Assembly (NCBI RefSeq): GCF_018128025.1
Contig: NZ_JAGSCS010000014.1
Coordinates: 1 to 64,000, forward strand
From: Proteiniclasticum sediminis
GTDB lineage: Bacteria > Bacillota > Clostridia > Clostridiales > Clostridiaceae
Direction of reading: 5' to 3'
Length of the DNA: 64,000 nt
The notes below the pieces were generated by a model. That model saw nothing but the letters and a program-made list of their open reading frames with translations. It did no database searches and was not told the DNA's origin. Position 1 is the first letter of the stretch. Every line of letters begins with the position of its first letter. The position numbers and the translations under genes are program-made. Shown piece after piece: positions 14,095 through 23,405 of this stretch.

Positions 14095-16683
14095 TTATTT
14101 TTTGTAGTAAGCGTTGAGGTACATCTCCTTAATTTCGGAGATCAGAGGGTATCGGGGGTTGGCGCCCGTGCACTGATCATCGAAGGCCTGGTCGCACATC
14201 TCATTGAGGTTCTCCAGGAACTTAGCTTCCGGGACACCCTGCTCCTGGATGGAGGAGGGAATATCCAGCTGCTTTTTCAGTCCTTCAATGGCGGTGATGA
14301 GGGCTTCGGTCTTTTCTGCATCATTGGCTCCGGCTAAACCCAGGTAGTCAGCAATGCGGGCATAACGGAAGGTGATATTCGGGTACTTGTACTGGGGGAA
14401 GGCGGCCTGCTTGCGGGGATTTTCCGCAGCATTGAACCGGATCACTTCATTAATCAGAAGAGCATTGGCGGTTCCATGGGGGATGTGGTGGAAAGCTCCC
14501 AGCTTATGGGCCATGGAGTGGCAGACGCCCAGGAAGGCGTTGGCAAAGGCCATTCCGGCCATGGTGGAGGCATGGGCCATTTTTTCTCGCGCCTTCTCAT
14601 TGGTCTTTCCTTCTGTATAGCAGAGGGGAAGATACTTGAAGATGAGGCGAATGGCTTCCAGGGCCAATCCGTTGGTATATTCCGAAGCCAGCACGGAGAC
14701 ATAGGCTTCAATGGCGTGGACCAGGGCGTCAATGCCGGAGGCTGCTGTGAGTCCCTTGGGGATATTCATCATGAGCTCGGTGTCGATGATGGCCATATCC
14801 GGGGTCAGCTCATAGTCTGCCAGGGGATACTTGATTCCTGTGGTTTCGTCGGTGATCACCGCAAAAGGCGTCACTTCCGAACCCGTTCCGGAGGTGGTAG
14901 GCACGGCGATGAACATGGCCTTCTCGCCCAGCTTGGGGAAGGGATAGATTCGCTTGCGGATATCCATGAAGCGCATGGCCAGGTCTTCAAATCGGACCTC
15001 CGGATGCTCGTAGAGCGTCCACATGATCTTGGCGGCATCCATGGGAGAACCGCCGCCCAGGGCGATGATGACATCGGGTTTGAAGGACAGCATCTCCTCG
15101 GCGCCTTTTCTTGCGCAGGCCAGGGTGGGGTCCGGTTCAACCTCGGAGAAGATCTTAAAATCGACCCCGCAGTCTTCCAGAACCGTGATAATCTTCTGGG
15201 TATAGCCCATATCGTGGAGGACACGGTCCGTGACGATGAAGGCTCGCTTTTTGCCCAGATCCTTAAGCTCCGGAAGGGCCACTTCCAGGGCACCATACTT
15301 GAAGTAGATTTTTTCGGGAACACGGAACCAAAGCATATTTTCTCTCCTCTCCGCCACAGTCTTGATGTTTAACAGATGCTTGACGCCGACATTCTCACTG
15401 ACGGAGTTTCCGCCCCAGCTTCCGCAGCCTAAAGTGAGGGAGGGAGCCAGTCTGAAGTTGTAGATGTCGCCAATGGCGCCTTGGGAGGAAGGCATATTGA
15501 TGATGGTTCTTCCGGTCTTCATGCGGTTGCCGAAGGCGGTGATGCGGGCTTTGGATTTCAGCTGATCCGTATAGAGCACGGAGGTGTGCCCAAAACCGCC
15601 CAGACGGACCAGTTCATCGGCTTTATCCAGAGCCTCGGCAAAGGTCATGGCCCGGTACATGCCGAGGATGGGGGAGAGCTTCTCATGGGCAAAGGGTTCC
15701 TCATCGTCGATGCGTTCCACTTCCCCAATGAGCACTTTGGCATCCGCCGGAACATCGATACCGGCGAGTTTTCCGATGTTGGCAGCGCTCTGGCCCACGA
15801 TGGCCGAGTTCAAAGCTCCATTTTTCAAGATGATGGCTTTTACCTTCTCCACTTCCTCCTCATTGAGGATATAGGCTCCTCTTTCGGCAAACTCCCGGCG
15901 AACTTCCTCATAGATGGAATCCAGGACAATGACGGACTGTTCGGAGGCGCAGATGACGCCGTTGTCGAAGGTCTTGGAAAGAAGCACGGAGGAAACGGCC
16001 ATTTTCAGGTGGGCAGTTTCATCGATGATGGCCGGGGTATTTCCTGCACCCACGCCGATGGCGGGCTTTCCGGAGGAGTAGGCGGCCTTGACCATGCCGG
16101 GGCCACCGGTGGCCAGAATGATATCGGCTGTAGCCATGACCCGCTGGGTCAGTTCCAGGGAGGGTTCATCGATCCAGCCGATGATGCCTTCCGGAGCGCC
16201 AGCTTTCACCGCCGCATCCAGGATGACCTTTGCTGCGGCAATGGTGGAGTTCTTAGCCCGGGGATGGGGGGAGAAGATGATGGCATTACGGGTTTTAAGG
16301 GCCAACAGAGCTTTGAAAATCGTCGTGGAGGTGGGGTTGGTGGTGGGAATAACCGCAGCCACAATACCGATGGGTTCCGCCACCTTGGTGATGCCGTAGG
16401 AATCATCCTTTTCAATGACTCCACAGGTTTTGTCGTTACGGTACTGGTTATAGATATATTCCGAAGCAAAGTGATTCTTGATCACCTTGTCTTCCACAAT
16501 ACCCATGCCGGTTTCTTCTACCGCCATACGGGCCAGTTCGATGCGTTGATTGTTCGCGGCCAGAGCGGCCATACGGAAGATTTCGTCCACTTCCTCCTGG
16601 GTGTAGGTGGCGAATTCTCGCTGTGCCTGTCGTAAGGATTCCATTCGGAGATTCAGTTCCTCCACTGTCGTGATCCTGCTCAT
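14095..16683 (-). CDS. adhE: Bifunctional acetaldehyde/alcohol dehydrogenase AdhE
   Basis: This 862-aa protein reduces acetyl-CoA to acetaldehyde and ethanol with NADH. The N-terminal CoA-acylating aldehyde dehydrogenase domain (about 1-440) carries the catalytic Cys in NGVICASEQS. The C-terminal iron-dependent alcohol dehydrogenase (about 450-860) has GGGSPMDAAK and the metal-binding HSMAHKLGAFHHIPHG histidines. Full length, forms spirosomes in known relatives. It is a single transcription unit with a strong promoter and a Rex-type operator, so expression should follow the NADH/NAD ratio. Confidence 0.97.
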   Translation of the reverse strand: MSRITTVEELNLRMESLRQAQREFATYTQEEVDEIFRMAALAANNQRIELARMAVEETGMGIVEDKVIKNHFASEYIYNQYRNDKTCGVIEKDDSYGITKVAEPIGIVAAVIPTTNPTSTTIFKALLALKTRNAIIFSPHPRAKNSTIAAAKVILDAAVKAGAPEGIIGWIDEPSLELTQRVMATADIILATGGPGMVKAAYSSGKPAIGVGAGNTPAIIDETAHLKMAVSSVLLSKTFDNGVICASEQSVIVLDSIYEEVRREFAERGAYILNEEEVEKVKAIILKNGALNSAIVGQSAANIGKLAGIDVPADAKVLIGEVERIDDEEPFAHEKLSPILGMYRAMTFAEALDKADELVRLGGFGHTSVLYTDQLKSKARITAFGNRMKTGRTIINMPSSQGAIGDIYNFRLAPSLTLGCGSWGGNSVSENVGVKHLLNIKTVAERRENMLWFRVPEKIYFKYGALEVALPELKDLGKKRAFIVTDRVLHDMGYTQKIITVLEDCGVDFKIFSEVEPDPTLACARKGAEEMLSFKPDVIIALGGGSPMDAAKIMWTLYEHPEVRFEDLAMRFMDIRKRIYPFPKLGEKAMFIAVPTTSGTGSEVTPFAVITDETTGIKYPLADYELTPDMAIIDTELMMNIPKGLTAASGIDALVHAIEAYVSVLASEYTNGLALEAIRLIFKYLPLCYTEGKTNEKAREKMAHASTMAGMAFANAFLGVCHSMAHKLGAFHHIPHGTANALLINEVIRFNAAENPRKQAAFPQYKYPNITFRYARIADYLGLAGANDAEKTEALITAIEGLKKQLDIPSSIQEQGVPEAKFLENLNEMCDQAFDDQCTGANPRYPLISEIKEMYLNAYYKK

Positions 16684-16697
16684 GTTGCATCCATCCT

Positions 16698-16748
16698 TTG
16701 TTAATTTATTGACAAGTGAATCATACCACCGGCCATTCGGAGAGTCAA
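16698..16748 (-). promoter_or_regulatory. adhE promoter with Rex-type operator
   Basis: On the minus strand, TTGACT (16743-16748), 17-bp spacer, TATGAT (16720-16725). Directly downstream, over the expected start, is TTGTCAA-TAAA-TTAACAA (16698-16715), a 7-4-7 inverted repeat matching the Rex consensus TTGTTAA-N4-TTAACAA at 13 of 14 positions. Rex would repress adhE until NADH rises. Confidence 0.8.
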
Positions 16749-16865
16749 TAGAATCTCCACATATTTTGTTATTAATTTCACGATATTATCATTATTTTGT
16801 TTCTAAACGTATTCAAACGCAATATATCCATAAATATGCAGATTTACAGAAAAGTTATGAAAAAT

Positions 16866-17222
16866 TTGATTGAATTCGAGATAAAGGATATAACCTTAAA
16901 ACGGCGCATAACTTTGTTAAAGATGTAACCAATGAAAAGGAATCACGATTTTCGTATCCATTCTGTGCATAAAGTACGGAACTTGAAATACGCTTCGGCG
17001 GAACCAAGCCAGGAATGCCCGCCGGACCCGGGAAACCCAAGGCCAACTCGCTGAGAAGAGGGCGAAAATCCCCCAAATATCCGGATAAAACCATGAAGGA
17101 ACTTTAAATTCTCCGTAACATTTCTGGACATTTCCCCCTCTTCGATTGTTTCCCGAAACTTCTTTTGCTACCATGGTCCCGTTGTCCTCAGGAAATGACC
17201 TGGGAGAATAAGGAGGTTAATA
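16866..17222 (+). promoter_or_regulatory. Promoter and long leader of the ThiM-like pair
   Basis: TTGATT (16866-16871), 17-bp spacer, TATAAC (16889-16894) would give a ~320-nt leader. It contains a CGGCGG/CCGCCG hairpin (about 17000-17024), CTGAGA (17051-17056) and ATCCGGATAA (about 17079-17088). The last two recall fragments of the TPP riboswitch, but the P3 and P5 helices of that class cannot be drawn. A regulatory RNA is possible, not shown. Confidence 0.35.
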
Positions 17223-18059
17223 ATGAATCATATCGATGAAATCATCAATTTGATGGATAAAGCTAAAAAAGAGAATCCCCTGGTGGATTTTCTCATAAAT
17301 TATGTCACCGCCAATGAACTAACGAGTATCACCTCGTACTTTGGCGGAACGCCGGTGATGACCGACGATCCCGTGGATGCCGCGGAAGTGGTGGAGTATG
17401 CGAAGGTGGATGCCCTGGTCTTCAACATCGGCACCGTCACCCAGAAGCAGGTCAATGCCATGATCGAAGCCGGAAAGAAAGCCACGGAGCTGGGCATTCC
17501 CATTGTGCTGGATCCTGTGGCTGCCGGTGCCACTCCCTTCCGTGCCCAGTCCATCCAGCGGATGCTGGAAGAGCTGAAGATCTCCGTCATCAAGGGAAAT
17601 CTGGCGGAAGTCAAAGCCTGCCTGGGGGTAGAAACCACGTCCAAGGGTGTGGATTCCAATGAGGATGAGTCTGAGGCCGAGAAGTATGTGGTGGCCCTGG
17701 CCCGAAAGTACGGCTGCGTGGTGGCCATGACCGGCGTGGAGGACGTCATCAGTGATGGCCAGCGGGTGGTCCGCATTAAGAATGGCTCCCGAAATCTGCC
17801 GAAGGTCATTGGCACCGGCTGCACCATTGGGGCCCTCGTGGGCACCTTTAGCGGGGTGACGAAGGACTACTTCTACAGCGCCATGACCGGGGTCATCCTC
17901 ATGGGCATCGCCGGGGAAATCGCCGACGTCCGCATGAACGGGGCTGAAGGCTACTACACCTACAAGCACCATCTCCTGGACACTCTGTCGATTCTTTCCA
18001 ACGAAGAGGTGCGGGAGAGAGCTCGCGTGGTGGATGTGCCCGTCCCCGAGGCCGTATAG
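17223..18059 (+). CDS. thiM: Hydroxyethylthiazole kinase-family protein (ThiM-like), cysteine present
   Basis: 278 aa. ThiM phosphorylates hydroxyethylthiazole for thiamine salvage. Seen: VLDPVAAGATPFR (about 95-107), IKGNLAEV (123-130) and the catalytic-loop GTGCTIGA with Cys at residue 200, equivalent to the catalytic Cys of Bacillus ThiM. Family length is typical. The ATG follows AAGGAGG. The second ThiM-like gene starts 8 bp after its stop. No thiD or thiE lies nearby, so the physiological substrate could differ. Confidence 0.8.
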   Translation: MNHIDEIINLMDKAKKENPLVDFLINYVTANELTSITSYFGGTPVMTDDPVDAAEVVEYAKVDALVFNIGTVTQKQVNAMIEAGKKATELGIPIVLDPVAAGATPFRAQSIQRMLEELKISVIKGNLAEVKACLGVETTSKGVDSNEDESEAEKYVVALARKYGCVVAMTGVEDVISDGQRVVRIKNGSRNLPKVIGTGCTIGALVGTFSGVTKDYFYSAMTGVILMGIAGEIADVRMNGAEGYYTYKHHLLDTLSILSNEEVRERARVVDVPVPEAV

Positions 18060-18067
18060 GAGGCACC

Positions 18068-18892
18068 ATGGAACTGAAGGAACAGATGCAAAAGCTCTAT
18101 GCCAAGAAGTTTGAAGAACGGTACCCTTTGGTCTGCTTTCTGACCAACTACGCCACGGTCCTGGATCTGGTGGACATGTGCATCCATTCCGGGGGATCGC
18201 CTGTGCTCACCGATGAGATTTCCGAAGCCCATGAAATGGTGGAGTACTCGGGATCCCAGGCTGTGGTGATGAATCTGGGGACCATCAACCGGGAATACCT
18301 GGACATCATGACCGAAACCGGCCTCACGGCCAACCGGGTGAAGGTGCCGGTGATTCTTGATCCGGCGGCGGTGACGGCCTCTTCCTTTCGCCGATATGCC
18401 ATTGAGCACTTGCTCCGCACGGTGAAGGTCTCCATTCTCAAGGGGAACTTGGGGGAGATTAAGTTCATACTGGGCTACGACACGAAGAATAAAGGCATCG
18501 ACTCCTTTGAGGACGAGGCCGATGGAGAGCGGTACTGTCTGGAGCTGGCGAAAAAACTCGATACCGTCGTCGTCATGACGGGAAAGACCGATATTATTAC
18601 CGATGGGACCCGGGTGGCCAAAATCGCCAACGGGAATCCCCGGCTGAAGAAAATCTGCGGTGCCGGTTCCTCCGTGGCCGCCATCATGGCCACCTATTCC
18701 GGTCTCACCGAGGACTATTTCCTCAGTGCTGCCCTAGGGACTGCGGTCATGGGGGTGGCGGCAGAAGTGGCGGAGGAACGGATGACGGAAAAAGACGGCA
18801 TCCGCACCTTTAAAGCCTATGTCCATGATGCCGTGTCCCTGCTCACCACAGAAGAGCTCATGGAGCGAGTCATCGTTGAGTCGGTGCGATAA
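18068..18892 (+). CDS. Diverged ThiM-like paralogue lacking the catalytic cysteine
   Basis: 274 aa, colinear with the preceding protein: VILDPAAVTASSFR (about 95-108), LKGNLGEI (124-131) and the loop CGAGSSVAA, where the GTGC of ThiM becomes GAGS with Ser201 in place of Cys. Known ThiM is a trimer with active sites at subunit interfaces, so this copy may be a partner subunit, a kinase for another substrate, or a regulator. Strict tandem order implies co-translation. It has its own GGAGG ribosome site. Confidence 0.7.
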   Translation: MELKEQMQKLYAKKFEERYPLVCFLTNYATVLDLVDMCIHSGGSPVLTDEISEAHEMVEYSGSQAVVMNLGTINREYLDIMTETGLTANRVKVPVILDPAAVTASSFRRYAIEHLLRTVKVSILKGNLGEIKFILGYDTKNKGIDSFEDEADGERYCLELAKKLDTVVVMTGKTDIITDGTRVAKIANGNPRLKKICGAGSSVAAIMATYSGLTEDYFLSAALGTAVMGVAAEVAEERMTEKDGIRTFKAYVHDAVSLLTTEELMERVIVESVR

Positions 18893-18906
18893 AGGAAAAA
18901 ACAGGA

Positions 18907-18947
18907 ATCAGCTGGTGCTTAAACTTTAAGCCCAGCTGATTTTTTTG
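18907..18947 (+). terminator. Terminator of the ThiM-like operon
   Basis: AATCAGCTGG/CCAGCTGATT with an inner GCTTAAA/TTTAAGC stem, then seven T. Confidence 0.9.
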
Positions 18948-19083
18948 ACGAGTAGAGGCGTTCAGCGGGCATAGCCCCGGGACGCGGCAAAGCAGGTTAT
19001 TGTGAGGGAAGGGAGGTTCAGGCAACAGAAGATCCTTCTCTTGGATGGACTTGTGAACTTCCGTTTTTTGCTCCGTTTCCCCT

Positions 19084-19110
19084 TAATGGAACCTTCGTCT
19101 TCACCGATAA
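19084..19110 (+). promoter_or_regulatory. Sigma-D (flagellar/chemotaxis) type promoter
   Basis: TAAT (19084-19087), 15-bp spacer, ACCGATAA (19103-19110), close to the sigma-D consensus TAAA-N15-GCCGATAA. It lies ~70 bp upstream of a chemoreceptor gene, the usual target of this sigma factor. The 18950-19080 stretch before it holds no gene I can recognise. Confidence 0.6.
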
Positions 19111-19178
19111 AAAGAGGGACGGCTTAGTTTGAACATCAAAAGAATAAATCCAAACCGAAGAAGTGAGGAGATTGATCC

Positions 19179-21230
19179 ATGGGGCTTTACAACAAAAGAA
19201 AAAGTATCCGAACAAAAATGCTGATGGTATTCTTACCCATCCTCCTGATTGCCACAAGCGTCATCGCCGTGCTCTCCATCGGAGATGCCAAAGATGCGCT
19301 GGAAATTCAGATTGATGAACGGGTAAAGAAAGAACTCAATGCCATCAATGAGTCCATTGAGCATGAGTTTACCGCCCACAAGAAGGTCGCAGAAGCTGTG
19401 GCTGCAGTGTACCGGGCAAAAGAAAATACCATACAAAAAAGTGACTACAAGGACCTCTTGGAAGAGCTGGTCACCATTAATAAGAATACTTTAGGCTCCG
19501 GGTTATGGCTGGAACCCAAGGTGTTTGATGAAAAGGTGAAGTACTTCGGGCCATATGTGTATCGGGAAGGGGATTCCATCGTCTATACCGAGGACTACGA
19601 GACCGCGGAATATGACTATCCCTCCACAGACTGGTATAAGTCGGGAAAAGCCCTGACCTCCGGCAGTGTGTGGTCCAGTCCCTATTATGACAAAACCACA
19701 GGTATCACCATGATTACCACCTCGGTACCGGTTCTGACCAGTGCAGGGGTTCAGGGTGTGGTCACCGCTGACTATGATCTGTTCACCATCCAAAAAAGAA
19801 TCCAGGAAGTTAAACTGGCCGAAACCGGCTTTGCGTTCCTATTGGATCAGGAGGGCATGTTCATTGCCCATGAAGATCCGGACAAAGTCATGAAACTGAA
19901 GATCAGTGAAGATGAGGACCTGAAAGGCATCGCCACCGTCCTGAGCCAGTCGGAAACGGGCAGTGCTCCGGTGCATGTCCAGGGGAGGGACTACGAAGCC
20001 TACTTTATCACCTTGGCCAGCACCGGCTGGAAACTGGTGGTCATGGCCCCCATGGATGAGCTCTACAGTGCGGTGGATGCCATGGTGGTCAAAGGGATAG
20101 TCCTGAGCCTAGGCATTCTCCTCTTGGCCACCCTTCTCATCAGCTTGTACAGCTTCTCCTTCTCCAAGAGCATTAAAGAGTTTGCGCATAATCTTTCCTA
20201 TCTGGCCCAGGGGGATTTCACCAAACCTGTGAAGGTGCGAAGCCGCGATGAACTGGGGCAGATGGGTACCTCCTATAATCAGGTCTTGGATGATTTGCGC
20301 ACCATGGTGGAGGGCATCACCGCCAATGCGGAAGAGATGGCAAAACTCACCGAGCTTTTGGCCAAAACTTCCAGCGAAGCCTCCGTGGTTTCCGATGAAG
20401 TGGCCAAAACCATTGAGGAAATTGCCCGGGGAGCCAGCAGCCAAGCCGTGGATACCGAAGTTACCGCGGAGAACATCTACGAGATGGGCAGACTGCTGGA
20501 GGAAGAAGAGAATGAACTAACCCAGCTCAACTGCGCCACCCAGGCCATCGAGAAAGAAAAGACCGAAGGCTTTGACGTGCTGAAGATCCTGGTGGAAAAG
20601 ACAGGGGAAAGCAGCAAGGCCACCCAGGAGATCCATGAGACCATTCTCAAGAATAATCTCAGTGCAGAGAAAATTGAAAAGGCCAGTTCCATGATTCAGA
20701 ACATCTCCGACCAAACCAATCTCCTGGCCTTAAATGCGGCCATTGAAGCGGCCCGGGCCGGCGAAGCCGGACGAGGGTTCTCCGTGGTGGCGGATGAAAT
20801 CCGAAAACTGGCGGAGCAGTCGGGAACCTTCAGCAATGAAATCAAACGCGACATCAATGAGCTCAAGGTCAACTCCGAGACTGCGGTCAAAACCATGGAT
20901 GATGTGCTGAAGATCATCAAAGAGCAGGAAGACAGTGTCCATATCACGGAAAACAAGTTTGATTCCATCGCGGAATCCATCGATGAAGTCCGAAAGATTC
21001 TGAAGGTCCTCAACGAATCCTCCTCCAAGATGATCATCAATAAAAATAAAATCATTGAGCTGACCCAGAACTTATCCGCCATATCGGAAGAAAATGCAGC
21101 GGGAACCGAAGAGGCTTCGGCAGCCATCGAAGAGCAGAGCGCCACAATTAATGAAATTGCAGGCAGCGGCGAAAAGCTCCAAATGATTGCGGAAAAACTG
21201 AAAGACACCGTATCCAAATTTATCATTTAA
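19179..21230 (+). CDS. Methyl-accepting chemotaxis protein with dCache sensor
   Basis: The 683-aa chemoreceptor has TM1 (about 14-34), an extracellular dCache-type sensor (about 40-295; motifs [20 protein letters not shown] spaced as in dCache_1), TM2 (about 303-327), a HAMP domain, and the cytoplasmic signalling hairpin with the tip [20 protein letters not shown] and [18 protein letters not shown]. Ligand unknown; dCache domains often bind amino acids. Single gene with terminator at 21240-21286. Confidence 0.93.
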   Translation: MGLYNKRKSIRTKMLMVFLPILLIATSVIAVLSIGDAKDALEIQIDERVKKELNAINESIEHEFTAHKKVAEAVAAVYRAKENTIQKSDYKDLLEELVTINKNTLGSGLWLEPKVFDEKVKYFGPYVYREGDSIVYTEDYETAEYDYPSTDWYKSGKALTSGSVWSSPYYDKTTGITMITTSVPVLTSAGVQGVVTADYDLFTIQKRIQEVKLAETGFAFLLDQEGMFIAHEDPDKVMKLKISEDEDLKGIATVLSQSETGSAPVHVQGRDYEAYFITLASTGWKLVVMAPMDELYSAVDAMVVKGIVLSLGILLLATLLISLYSFSFSKSIKEFAHNLSYLAQGDFTKPVKVRSRDELGQMGTSYNQVLDDLRTMVEGITANAEEMAKLTELLAKTSSEASVVSDEVAKTIEEIARGASSQAVDTEVTAENIYEMGRLLEEEENELTQLNCATQAIEKEKTEGFDVLKILVEKTGESSKATQEIHETILKNNLSAEKIEKASSMIQNISDQTNLLALNAAIEAARAGEAGRGFSVVADEIRKLAEQSGTFSNEIKRDINELKVNSETAVKTMDDVLKIIKEQEDSVHITENKFDSIAESIDEVRKILKVLNESSSKMIINKNKIIELTQNLSAISEENAAGTEEASAAIEEQSATINEIAGSGEKLQMIAEKLKDTVSKFII

Positions 21231-21239
21231 TCATCCTCA

Positions 21240-21286
21240 AAGAAGAACATGCTCTCGGGAAGAAGAGAGATGTTCTTCTTTTTTCC
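21240..21286 (+). terminator. Terminator of the chemoreceptor gene
   Basis: AAGAAGAACAT...ATGTTCTTCTT with inner CTCTC/GAGAG, then T-run. Confidence 0.85.
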
Positions 21287-21480
21287 TTCGTTCTTCTAGT
21301 AAGCCAAGTCATCCCGAACTCATCCTCCCGGAGGCACCAACTTCTCTAGCATACCCTTTGCGGAACTAATTTCCAGTTCTTGCTTTGCAAAAGTAATTTC
21401 CAGGATTTGGAGTAGAGGTGTAGAATTTAGTTTTGCCATTGGCTGAGGTCAATTTGACGCGCTCAAAAAATAAAGAAAGA

Positions 21481-21509
21481 TTGCATTACGGAGGGATTTA
21501 TACTAAAAT
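21481..21509 (+). promoter_or_regulatory. Promoter of tRNA-Thr
   Basis: TTGCAT (21481-21486), 17-bp spacer, TAAAAT (21504-21509), 19 bp before the tRNA. The 21290-21480 stretch upstream holds nothing else I can identify. Confidence 0.65.
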
Positions 21510-21527
21510 ATTATAGTAACTAATTTT

Positions 21528-21603
21528 GCTACTGTGGCTCAGTCGGTAGAGCAGCTGATTCGTAATCAGCAGGTCAGCGGTTCGATTCCGCTCAGTAGCT
21601 CCA
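21528..21603 (+). tRNA. tRNA-Thr (CGT)
   Basis: A 76-nt cloverleaf with acceptor GCTACTG/CAGTAGC, anticodon loop TTCGTAA (CGT), encoded CCA. The hairpin ACGTGCAG/CTGCACGT plus T-run at 21608-21634 terminates it. Confidence 0.96.
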
Positions 21604-21607
21604 TGTT

Positions 21608-21634
21608 GAAACGTGCAGCATCCCTGCACGTTTT
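21608..21634 (+). terminator. Terminator of tRNA-Thr
   Basis: AACGTGCAG-CATC-CTGCACGTT hairpin followed by T5. Confidence 0.85.
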
Positions 21635-21733
21635 TCATTTGCAGAAAACTGCAGTGAATTTCACTCGTCTTCAGCGGCCAAATAAGCTATGCTGAAGGTA
21701 CAAAGTCTTGTCTCTCAAGTTAAAGGAGAATCC

Positions 21734-23167
21734 ATGAATACAAATTTTAAACAGATGAACATCAGCAAAGAAATCCTCAAAGCCGTGGAAAGCCTGGGAT
21801 TTACCACCATGACCCAAATCCAGGAAAAGGTGGCTCCCCTGGCGCTGGAGGGACGAAATATCCTGGGGGCCTCCTCCACCGGCAGCGGGAAAACCCTGGC
21901 CTATCTCATGCCCATTCTGGAGCGGACCTCCTGGGAAGAGCAGAACGCTTCGGCGCTGATCCTGGCTCCCTCCCGGGAGCTGGCCCTGCAGATTAAGAAG
22001 GAGTATGACACCTTGGGCCGTTACAAGAAGCTGTCTGCTGTGGCAGTTTTTGGAAAGCAGCCTTTTTCGGACCAGGTGAAAGCCATGAAGAACCGTCACC
22101 AGGCCATCTGTGGAACCCCAGGCCGGGTTCTGGATCACCTGCGCCGGGGTACTCTGGATCCTGCGGCCATTCGGGTTCTGGTCATCGATGAGGTAGATGA
22201 GCTCCTGGACCGGGGATTCCAGGATGAAGTCCTGGCCATTGTGAAGGAACTGAAGGCCGTGAAGCAGACTCTCATGTTTTCTGCCACCATCTCCGACCGG
22301 GTGAAGAATGTGGCCTCCGCCATGGCCTTAAGCTATGACATTGTGGAAGCGGAGACCGCCCAGGAGCTCAATATTGCGGAGCTTCTCTATCCCGTGGAAG
22401 ACCGGGATAAGTTTAAGACGCTTCTGTCCCTGATCTACCGGCGAAAACCCGCCAGCATGATCTTGTTTGTCAACACCAAGGATGAATGTGACACCCTGGC
22501 ACAGAAACTGGCGGATCAAAACATCGATACCCTGAAAATCCATGGCGGCATGCTTCAGGACGAGCGGCTGAAAGCCATGGAACGCTTCAAAAACAAGGAA
22601 GTACCCTATCTGGTGGCCACGGATGTGGCGGCCCGAGGTATCGACATCTCCGATCTGGAAATTTCCTTGAGCTATGATTTTCCCGTGGAGAAGGAAAGCT
22701 TTGTCCACCGCAAAGGACGCACAGGACGAAACTTCAAGGAAGGCCTCGCCATCTATTTCGTCACGGACCGGGATCACCGCAAAATGGCGGAAGTGGAGGG
22801 CTATGTGGGGTATACGTTCACCCTCCAGGAACCTTTGCCCATGCGAACCACCGCCGAAGAAAAAGACAGCTACCGGGAGTTCCAGAAAACCCTTCGCCAG
22901 CATCGTCCCCAGAAGAAAGTCATCCACCAGGATATCACCAAGCTCTATCTCAATGGCGGAAAGCAAAAGAAAATCCGCCCCGGAGATATTGCGGGAACCC
23001 TCCATGCCATTGAAGGAATTGAACCGGAGGACATCGGAATTATCCAGGTTCTGGATGCCGGATCCTATGTGGACATCCTCCATGGCAAAGGTGAAATTGC
23101 CCTGAAGGGACTTTCCGAACGGAAAATTAAAGGGAAAACCCTTCGGGTAGAAAAGGCGAAAAAATAA
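21734..23167 (+). CDS. DbpA-like DEAD-box RNA helicase
   Basis: 477 aa. Helicase core: Q motif near 28, Walker A SSTGSGKT (47-54), PSRELA (79-84), TPGR (128-131), DEVD at 152-155 in place of DEAD, SAT, and motif VI HRKGRTGR. The C-terminal ~75 aa (from about 400) is the DbpA/CsdA RNA-binding domain type that recognises 23S rRNA hairpin 92 in DbpA/YxiN. Likely ribosome assembly. The ATG at 21734 was chosen over one 45 bp upstream for its AAAGGAG site. Confidence 0.88.
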   Translation: MNTNFKQMNISKEILKAVESLGFTTMTQIQEKVAPLALEGRNILGASSTGSGKTLAYLMPILERTSWEEQNASALILAPSRELALQIKKEYDTLGRYKKLSAVAVFGKQPFSDQVKAMKNRHQAICGTPGRVLDHLRRGTLDPAAIRVLVIDEVDELLDRGFQDEVLAIVKELKAVKQTLMFSATISDRVKNVASAMALSYDIVEAETAQELNIAELLYPVEDRDKFKTLLSLIYRRKPASMILFVNTKDECDTLAQKLADQNIDTLKIHGGMLQDERLKAMERFKNKEVPYLVATDVAARGIDISDLEISLSYDFPVEKESFVHRKGRTGRNFKEGLAIYFVTDRDHRKMAEVEGYVGYTFTLQEPLPMRTTAEEKDSYREFQKTLRQHRPQKKVIHQDITKLYLNGGKQKKIRPGDIAGTLHAIEGIEPEDIGIIQVLDAGSYVDILHGKGEIALKGLSERKIKGKTLRVEKAKK

Positions 23168-23354
23168 CAGAGTGCCATAAAAGCAAAGTCGGGAGTATAT
23201 CAGGATGATGTATACCCGGCTTTTATTCCGGTCCAAATTATAAGGAAATTCACAAACAAAATGCGGCTAGTGTCCTGGAATGATGGAATTTCAACATCTT
23301 TCGACCAATTCATGAAGAGTTTGCCCATTCTTCTTAATCCCTTATTCAAAAGTA

Positions 23355-23363
23355 TGGTATAAT
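23355..23363 (+). promoter_or_regulatory. Extended -10 promoter
   Basis: TGGTATAAT, an extended -10 element 43 bp before the 23406 start; no good -35. Confidence 0.5.
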
Positions 23364-23405
23364 CATCATAAGAATATTGTGATAATTGTGGCCGAGGTGA
23401 ATCGT

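Noticed and set aside
15481-16635. 384-aa ORF antisense to adhE
   Set aside because: Shadow ORF, His/Gly-rich from reverse reading; adhE is certain on the other strand.
17007-17023. B12-box-like AGCCAGGAATGCCCGCC in the ThiM leader
   Set aside because: The rest of the cobalamin aptamer is missing or in the wrong order.
16917-17174. Overlapping minus-strand ORFs upstream of the ThiM-like pair
   Set aside because: No ribosome site; three frames open together in a leader that is better explained as plus-strand untranslated RNA. A dispersed repeat is possible but only one copy is in this window.
22152-22200. DEVD instead of DEAD in the RNA helicase as a sign of inactivity
   Set aside because: DExD variation is normal among helicases; the other motifs are intact.
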